Source of the DNA: CAYPPG01 sp964412555 | Lineage (GTDB): Bacteria > Hinthialibacterota > Hinthialibacteria > Hinthialibacterales > Hinthialibacteraceae | Direction: 5' to 3' | Length of the DNA stretch: 64,000 nt | NCBI GenBank assembly: GCA_964412555.1 | Contig: CAYPPG010000018.1 | Location: 1-64,000 of the forward strand | Shown: positions 58,486 through 64,000 of the stretch, piece by piece | Layout of the letters: the number at the start of each line of letters is the position of its first letter | How positions within the stretch are numbered: position 1 is the first letter of the stretch | Position numbers and translations under genes: made by a program | Notes under the pieces: generated by a model | The model's input: the letters and a program-made list of their open reading frames with translations, nothing else | Told to the model about the DNA's origin: nothing | Database searches by the model: none

Positions 58486-60801
58486 ATGATGAAAAAAGAT
58501 ATTGCCGCGATCACTATTGTCGTTTTAATCATTTGCATTTTCTGCGGAGACATTCTCCTGTATGACATGTCCCCCAATTGGGGAGATATCCCGCTGCAGT
58601 TCTATCCCTGGAAAGTCTTTACTCGGACCATGCTGGCGGATGGGCAAATTCCGTATTGGAATCTCTACACTTATGGGGGCGCGCCTTTTTTCGCCAACAT
58701 GCAATCGGCGGTCTTGTATCCTCTCGATTTGGTCTTGTTCCTGTTTCCGATGGAGCGGTTTTACGGGCTTTCGTTGTTACTGCATTTGCTTTTGGCGGGA
58801 ACCGGTGCGTATCTGTTCGCGCGGATTTGCGGAGCCACGGCGTTTCCGTCGGTGATTGCCGGAGTCGCGTATGGTCTCAATGGATTTACCATGATTCACA
58901 TTCCCGCCGGAAACCATTTGACCTATGCCGGGGCCGCTTGGGTGCCGTGGATCTTGTTCGCAACGGTCGGGTTTGTGAAAGAGGAAAAAAGCAAACTGCC
59001 GTGGGCATTGGCAGGATGTTTCATTGCCTTTTTGCATTTTTTGTGCGGGCATCCGCAGATGACGTTTTATTCACTTGTCTTCAGTGCGCTTTTATGTTTC
59101 GTGATGGGATACTGGCAGTATTGCCGGATTGAGCGGAAGGATTGGTTTTATCCCGTGCTGCGTACGTTCGCGTGGTGCCTGTTTCTCGTGCTGGGGATTT
59201 TGATGGCCGGCTTCCAACTGACGTCCACGTTGGAATATCTCGGCCAAGCCAACCGCGCGTCGACATTGGATGTGCAAATGGCGACGGAATTCTCATTTGC
59301 GCCTCATCGTCTCATGACACTTCTCTTTCCTGAATATTATGGAACTCAAATTGCCGGAAACCATTATGATTATTTTTATTTTTGGTCTTGCGCGTATGCC
59401 GGAGTTCTTGTCCCTGTTTTTGCTTTGGTTCTCTTGTTCAAACCGGAACGGCCGAAAGCGGCGATTCCTCTCGCCATTGTTGCCTTGCTGGGATTGTTTC
59501 TGGCATGGGGACGCGGAAATCCGGTGTATACCATGCTGCTTCATCTCCCCGGTTTCGGTCACTTTCGCGCTCCGGCCAAGTATTTGCCGTATTACCTAGC
59601 TCCAATTTGTGCGCTTGCGGCGTTGGGATTGGAACGGATTTGCGGAGAATCCTATTCACGACAGAAGAAAGATGAAGGCAAGTATGAGGTCTATCGGCGA
59701 GTCGTCGCTTTGGGTATTCTTTTGATCTTGATTCTACCTTACGGCGCGCCGCAACTGCAAAGTTTGAGAGAATCCATCCGAAACCTCGATGCAATGGAAA
59801 ACCGGGACATGATCCGCATGCTGTCTATGGCGTATGGCGGTTTGATCGGTCTTGCCGGTTTTGCGTTGTATTTATGGACACGCGGGATTCCCTGGCACCC
59901 GCGGATGGTCATTTCACTCTCGTTCGCATTACTCCTGGCGGTCGATCTCTTTGCCTTTGGAAAAGGGTATCTCGACATTTGTTTATGGACGCCGGCACAA
60001 ATTCGGCAAAGCAACGCGCCACCGCAGGAGATCGGATTTTTGGATTCGCAAAAAAACAACGGATTCCCTTTCCGGATTGCGACAATGGCGGATATTTATT
60101 ATCCGAATAAATACATAGTATGGGAAACATACAACCTAGCCGGATACGATCCCATGAGTTTGAATTCGTATAATCGCCAGATTGGTGAGATGGAAGGCTG
60201 GGAAGAAGGAGAATTTCATGACAACATCCAATTGACGACCTATGATCATCCGGTTCTGAACCAGTTGAATGTTCATTATATTTTAACAAAACAGGATATT
60301 GTGCATGAAGATTTGAAATTGCTCTATACCACCAAACAAGCCGTTCGAATTTATAAACGATTCGATAACAAGATTTCGTGGGCGTCGGTTCAACCTTACA
60401 CATCCGAGAAACTAACAAAGGAGCAAGAATGGGAACCTGCCGACGGACAGATTGTGATGAAGGATTATAAACCTCACTCGATTCAATTTACAATACAGAA
60501 CGAGGAACAGTCTATATGGCTGCGTCTGTCGGAATGGTTCTATCCAGGCTGGAAGGCAACGGCAACTCAGGATGGGGAAAACCATGAAACAGAAATTGTC
60601 CGTTCCAAAGACGGTTTACGTGCAATGCATATTCCACAGGGAACCTGGAATATCAATATGGAATACCGGTCTGCATGGAGCGGCTGGATTCTTTCCCTGT
60701 TTAGTATTTTGTTGTTTCTGGTTTTATTGTTATTTTGCCTTTTGATTTACACGAATTGGATGTTAAAAATGATCCAGAGAATTATGGGGCGAAATTATTG
60801 A
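58486..60801 (+). CDS. YfhO-family membrane protein
   Basis: 771 residues. About 12 TM segments with the family blocks LLYDMSPNWGDIPLQFYPWK, WNLYTYGGAPFFANMQSAVLYPLD, LHLLLAGTGAYLFARICGA and the PGFGHFRAPAKYLPYYLAPI segment. A large periplasmic C-terminal domain (about 500-735) contains WLRLSEWFYPGWKATATQDG, the YfhO end motif. One TM follows at the C-terminus. YfhO proteins are thought to glycosylate cell-surface polymers using lipid-linked sugars. Tandem ATG start; the ribosome binding site is weak. Confidence 0.85.
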   Translation: MMKKDIAAITIVVLIICIFCGDILLYDMSPNWGDIPLQFYPWKVFTRTMLADGQIPYWNLYTYGGAPFFANMQSAVLYPLDLVLFLFPMERFYGLSLLLHLLLAGTGAYLFARICGATAFPSVIAGVAYGLNGFTMIHIPAGNHLTYAGAAWVPWILFATVGFVKEEKSKLPWALAGCFIAFLHFLCGHPQMTFYSLVFSALLCFVMGYWQYCRIERKDWFYPVLRTFAWCLFLVLGILMAGFQLTSTLEYLGQANRASTLDVQMATEFSFAPHRLMTLLFPEYYGTQIAGNHYDYFYFWSCAYAGVLVPVFALVLLFKPERPKAAIPLAIVALLGLFLAWGRGNPVYTMLLHLPGFGHFRAPAKYLPYYLAPICALAALGLERICGESYSRQKKDEGKYEVYRRVVALGILLILILPYGAPQLQSLRESIRNLDAMENRDMIRMLSMAYGGLIGLAGFALYLWTRGIPWHPRMVISLSFALLLAVDLFAFGKGYLDICLWTPAQIRQSNAPPQEIGFLDSQKNNGFPFRIATMADIYYPNKYIVWETYNLAGYDPMSLNSYNRQIGEMEGWEEGEFHDNIQLTTYDHPVLNQLNVHYILTKQDIVHEDLKLLYTTKQAVRIYKRFDNKISWASVQPYTSEKLTKEQEWEPADGQIVMKDYKPHSIQFTIQNEEQSIWLRLSEWFYPGWKATATQDGENHETEIVRSKDGLRAMHIPQGTWNINMEYRSAWSGWILSLFSILLFLVLLLFCLLIYTNWMLKMIQRIMGRNY

Positions 60802-60816
60802 TAGTCATTCTGTAAT

Positions 60817-62226
60817 TTATTGATTGTCACCGAGTTCACGAACAAGTTGTTTAAAGCGGTTCCCCCGTTCTTGAAAATCCCGAAATAATCCATAACTCGA
60901 CGCCGCCGGCGAGAGCAAACAGATTTCTCTCGCACCTGTATGTTGAAAAGCAAATTGGACTGCTTTTTCCATATCCTGCGTTTCCATAATTTTTATTGTG
61001 TTAACAATTTCGGGCTTTTGCGATTTCATCAATCTCCATACTGTTTGACCGGTCTCAGGAAAGAGTATCAAATATTGTAATGATTGTTTACAGAGAAAAT
61101 GAGCCAATTCGGAATAATCGATTCCCCGATCATGCCCTCCGATAATGAGTGTTTTCACTTCTTTACCGAGCGCTTCCATTGCTTGTATTGTGCATTGAGG
61201 CACAGTGGAAATGGAGTCGTTATAAAAACGAATTCCTCGATATGTTCCTATATATTCCAATCGATGTTCAAGAGGTGTGAATGTGCTGATGGCCTGTTGA
61301 ATCGATTCGGCCGGGACATTATAAATTCGCGCCACAGCTATGGCCGCAAGAATGTTGTATAGATTGAATTGTCCGATGAGAGGGATATCGTCTTTTTGAA
61401 TGATTGGAAATTGTGTGTTTTCAGACAAACGCTCAATAAGGGTATTCGCTTCAAGAAAGTACCCCCAATCAAGTGATTGTGTAATTGAAAAAGGAATTTT
61501 TTGGGGAAGGCTTACGCTTGTTACCAATTTTTGCAAGATTGGATAGTCCTTATTGTATATAAAATAATCCTGCTCCTGTTGATATTTTGTGATGTTGAGC
61601 TTGGCTAACAAATATGCATCGAAACTGCCATGATAATCCAGATGTTCCTCCATAATATTCAAGAACACAGCGATGTGCGGACTTCTCTGTAAGGTTTCCA
61701 ATTGATAGCTGGATAGTTCGTAAATATAAATTGTTTGTTTTGAGTCGTGATGTAAGGCATCCAGTGCCGGAACACCGATATTCCCGATTAAATGTACATC
61801 TTGTATTGTTTCTTTCAAGATTGCATAAATGAGAGAGGCAGTTGTACTTTTCCCCTTGGTTCCGGTGACACCGATAATCGTTCCCTGGCAATGATCGAAA
61901 AATAAGGATGTATGTGTGATAATTTTTTGTTTCTTTGTCAATACTCCCTTTTGGTGAAGTGAATGGATTGAAATTCCAGCGGATTTGACAATGATGTCAT
62001 ACTGTTGAATAGAGGATAAATAATTTTCCCCACAATGAATTTTTATTTCAGGATGTCCATTGATAAGTTCATGCAGTGAAGAGGATAACTGATTGAATGG
62101 TCTTTGATCCGCAATGCCGAACTCGGCGATTGGAATGCGAGACAAAAGAAAACGGAGAGAACTGATCCCTTCGATCCCCAATCCCAAAACTAAGATAGAC
62201 TGATGGTAGGCTTCATCGTTGGTCAT
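60817..62226 (-). CDS. murD2: UDP-MurNAc-L-alanine glutamate ligase, probably MurD2 (L-Glu)
   Basis: 469 residues. Mur ligase: N-domain LVLGLGIEGISSLRFLLSR, ATP motif GVTGTKGKSTTASLIYAI, YELSSYQLETLQRSP, EEHLDYHGSFDAYLLAK, Lys-carbamate region, and C-domain FYNDSISTVPQCTIQAM and IIGGHDRGIDY. Ordinary MurD adds D-Glu. Because it overlaps murL by 4 bp, the MurD2/MurL route (L-Glu is added, then epimerised) known from Xanthomonas is more likely. Specificity is inferred from the neighbour, not from residues. Confidence 0.85.
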   Translation of the reverse strand: MTNDEAYHQSILVLGLGIEGISSLRFLLSRIPIAEFGIADQRPFNQLSSSLHELINGHPEIKIHCGENYLSSIQQYDIIVKSAGISIHSLHQKGVLTKKQKIITHTSLFFDHCQGTIIGVTGTKGKSTTASLIYAILKETIQDVHLIGNIGVPALDALHHDSKQTIYIYELSSYQLETLQRSPHIAVFLNIMEEHLDYHGSFDAYLLAKLNITKYQQEQDYFIYNKDYPILQKLVTSVSLPQKIPFSITQSLDWGYFLEANTLIERLSENTQFPIIQKDDIPLIGQFNLYNILAAIAVARIYNVPAESIQQAISTFTPLEHRLEYIGTYRGIRFYNDSISTVPQCTIQAMEALGKEVKTLIIGGHDRGIDYSELAHFLCKQSLQYLILFPETGQTVWRLMKSQKPEIVNTIKIMETQDMEKAVQFAFQHTGAREICLLSPAASSYGLFRDFQERGNRFKQLVRELGDNQ

Positions 62227-63641
62227 AAGTTCATATTGTCAGTTTTTTTCTTGATAGCAGTAATGCATTTCTTTTGTAATAAATCTGCCCATGAAGAGGG
62301 TAGATTATGCTCTTCATTCCAATCGAACAAAATTTCAGTACGATTGTTGATGATATTTGTATACTTTGGAAGTATGTGCGTATTTGCATGTTGTAACAGT
62401 TGTGGTAGAGGTGTGTGATTCCTATCGTGTTTTTGTATGGAGAGATGCAGCGCCGTGAGTACTTCCTCTTTTGTGGCGATACATTCGAAGGGACGATGAT
62501 CCCGTTCTCCTAAAATTGCATACAGCACTTCCAAATTCCATACGTTCTCAAATAGGTTTCCGCCGAATATTTCGAGTAATTGTTCTTGTTGTAAAAATGG
62601 ATAAAAGAGGGTAAATAGCGCTGTACATTTTGGGCACTGAAGGCACCAGGAATCTTTTTTTTGATTTTTGTTGCAACTGCGAAATGCTTTCAACATATCG
62701 GGATAAGAAGAAAACAACCCGATAACCTGAATTTCCCGCAAGGGACGTAAGAGACTCAGATATTGCATACCCGTAACGAGATGGTGTCGAAGATAGCCGT
62801 CGAACATTCGCTCGAATGCATGTGTTTTTGAGTATTGGTGGTTGATAGCTTCACCGAGATAATCAACATAAGGGGTATTGCAACTTGCTTCATTCGAGGC
62901 AATCACCGTTCGATAGCCATACAATACACCGGAAATAACTCCCAACATGGCCAATAAAGCGGAAAACGGTGTATGTCCATTTAAATACCCCTTATCATTG
63001 AGTTGTAATAACGCCGGATCGATTTTTCTTTGAATGACAATGGGTTTTTGACATCCTGCTTTCTCTGCAATCCTCCAGGCGGAATTCGTTGGATTGAGCA
63101 ACATGGCATTGAAAGGGACATCCATTTTTTGGAGAAGGCTGGCGCTTAAGGCGGAATCTTTCCCACCGCTGATCATGAGCAATGCATCATTCAACCAAGC
63201 ATTGAGATTAGCGGCTTTATATGAACCCGATATTTTTTTAGATGATTCAACTTGAATAAAATTCGAAACTTTAAAATCGAGTTGATTGACATAAAAGTAT
63301 TCTCCCATTCCTTTAGAGAAGAGTTCATACCAGAAGTCGGATGTTTCTTGTTGGAATGCCTCCGGTTGGATAACGATTTTTTGCGAACAAGCCGCTTTCC
63401 AGTAACTCAACAATTCAATCAAGCCTAAATGGAAAACAAGCCTGTCCAATACCTGCTTTGATTGATTGAGGATGGGTTGTGTTGACGAAATACGGATTTG
63501 TGGAGAGAAGCGTATATCCGGTTCTTGAAGGAAATAAAAGGTTATAAGCAGCTGGGAATCTTCCAGATGCCACAAATAATTTTCGTAAATGAAACGAGAA
63601 TGTCGGTTTCGTAAGCGTCTAAGGAGATTGGGTTGGTTCAT
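62223..63641 (-). CDS. murL: MurL: UDP-MurNAc-L-Ala-L-Glu epimerase
   Basis: 472 residues. The family marks are seen in order: an ATP pyrophosphatase-like P-loop LLMISGGKDSALSASLL (about 152-168), LNPTNSAWRIAEKAGC, GHTPFSALLAMLGVISGVLY, IASNEASCNTPYVDYLGEAI, NHQYSKTHAFERMFDGYL and LRPLREIQVIGLFSSYP, plus a Cys pair in CLQCPKCTALF. MurL converts the terminal L-Glu of UDP-MurNAc-L-Ala-L-Glu to D-Glu, using ATP, and removes the need for glutamate racemase. Its start overlaps the upstream sialidase-like gene by 4 bp. Confidence 0.9.
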   Translation of the reverse strand: MNQPNLLRRLRNRHSRFIYENYLWHLEDSQLLITFYFLQEPDIRFSPQIRISSTQPILNQSKQVLDRLVFHLGLIELLSYWKAACSQKIVIQPEAFQQETSDFWYELFSKGMGEYFYVNQLDFKVSNFIQVESSKKISGSYKAANLNAWLNDALLMISGGKDSALSASLLQKMDVPFNAMLLNPTNSAWRIAEKAGCQKPIVIQRKIDPALLQLNDKGYLNGHTPFSALLAMLGVISGVLYGYRTVIASNEASCNTPYVDYLGEAINHQYSKTHAFERMFDGYLRHHLVTGMQYLSLLRPLREIQVIGLFSSYPDMLKAFRSCNKNQKKDSWCLQCPKCTALFTLFYPFLQQEQLLEIFGGNLFENVWNLEVLYAILGERDHRPFECIATKEEVLTALHLSIQKHDRNHTPLPQLLQHANTHILPKYTNIINNRTEILFDWNEEHNLPSSWADLLQKKCITAIKKKTDNMNL

Positions 63642-64000
63642 TCTTTTTCATAAAACCAATCGACTGGAATTGCGCGTATCACTAAATTGGTATTTTGGAA
63701 ATTCTCCGATCCTTGTTTCCAATGGTAGTAGGTCAATAACGCCCGGTCGTTCAGCCAGGTAACGCTGGTATAGCCATACCCCGAATTCGGATCGTCTTCG
63801 ATATTTCTTACATGTTCCCACGTCTTTCCTTCATCTCGGCTGACCGCTGCGGTCAATGGCGTTCGTCCCTGCCAACCGGCTTTGTTTCCGAGGGGATTGT
63901 TGTTCCAGATCATCAATAAATCTTGTGTTTGGGGAATCCGTGTTATCGTGGATGGTGCGGCAGGGGCGGTCAATTCCATCGGTTTCGCTTTCGACCAGGT
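63638..64000 (-). CDS. Exo-alpha-sialidase-like (BNR repeat) protein, C-terminal part
   Basis: The last ~120 residues of a larger protein whose 5' part lies beyond 64000 (the frame stays open to the edge). PAAPSTITRIPQTQDLLMIW, then a BNR/Asp-box RDEGKTWEHVRNIEDDP and GYGYTSVTWLNDRALLTYYH, are typical of sialidase beta-propellers. It overlaps murL by 4 bp in ATGA form and is the first visible gene of a sialidase-murL-murD2 transcription unit. Confidence 0.8.
   Translation of the reverse strand, partial: TWSKAKPMELTAPAAPSTITRIPQTQDLLMIWNNNPLGNKAGWQGRTPLTAAVSRDEGKTWEHVRNIEDDPNSGYGYTSVTWLNDRALLTYYHWKQGSENFQNTNLVIRAIPVDWFYEKE

Noticed and set aside
1..64000. rRNA, tRNA, tmRNA, RNase P or SRP RNA genes
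   Set aside because: None of their conserved cores was recognised on either strand by eye; a covariance-model scan would be needed to exclude tRNAs fully.

Overview
The window looks like a piece of an uncultivated, Gram-negative-type bacterial genome with a moderate G+C content. The type II/IV pseudopilin, the Thr/Pro-linker secreted protein, the YfhO protein and several dispersed palindromic repeat families resemble Sumerlaeota, Hinthialibacterota, Omnitrophota or Planctomycetes-like genomes, but the phylum cannot be fixed from sequence alone. No rRNA, tRNA or CRISPR array was seen.

Left end (1-2.9 kb): decayed accessory DNA. It holds a frameshifted secreted protein, a degenerate MNT nucleotidyltransferase, a small ORF that looks like a HigB toxin joined to a HigA tail, and a DUF4258/YgiT pair. 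Next (2.9-7.1 kb, minus strand) is an ilvB-ilvN-ilvC operon with a complete attenuator: a TTGACA-17-TATTTT promoter, a 33-residue leader peptide rich in Leu/Ile/Val codons and a strong intrinsic terminator before ilvB. From 7.1 to 16.8 kb are housekeeping genes: NAD(P)HX repair, RNase Y, a YmdB-type phosphodiesterase, xseA-xseB, a prenyl synthase and dxs.

From 17 to 28.5 kb is a redox-signalling and electron-transfer block. It holds a PAS histidine kinase, two receiver-only proteins, a broken VapBC pair, a sigma54 activator with Cys-rich PAS domains, a sigma54 promoter with upstream inverted repeats, a Cys-rich HTH regulator and a four-gene HmcF-E-B-C / DsrK-M-O-P-like membrane complex. The NrfD-like subunit carries a fused tetrahaem cytochrome c tail. 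The activator and the promoter are adjacent, so control of the complex by this activator is a natural inference.

From 28.8 to 44.6 kb: an RNB exoribonuclease without cold-shock or S1 domains but with tandem dsRNA-binding domains, a polytopic membrane protein, a glucuronate-isomerase-like hydrolase, a small orphan gene with its own terminator, an orphan sugar-ABC ATPase, an AlgX-like/MBOAT acetylation pair, an AT-rich patch of gene debris, and a bacterial XPB helicase with its partner. These are followed by an unassigned transcription unit with promoter, perfect Shine-Dalgarno sequence, tiny Cys-rich ORF, hairpins and terminator.

From 44.7 to 64 kb: a TIM-barrel isomerase, a membrane methyltransferase, a WD40-like protein, an archaeal-type phosphoglycerate mutase, an M16-like protein without its zinc motif, a zinc dehydrogenase, a membrane-protein/winged-helix pair, uppS, secreted proteins, a pseudopilin, a GDSL hydrolase and YfhO. 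At the right edge a coupled operon (partial sialidase, MurL, MurD) suggests the MurD2/MurL route to D-Glu in peptidoglycan.

Four repeat families recur between genes: a 93-bp unit with terminal inverted repeats (tandem at two loci, with shorter relatives elsewhere), a three-palindrome element, a GCAGAC...GTCTGC family and a GCAAGCGTCCCGCTTGC family. There is also one 177-bp MITE-like element.
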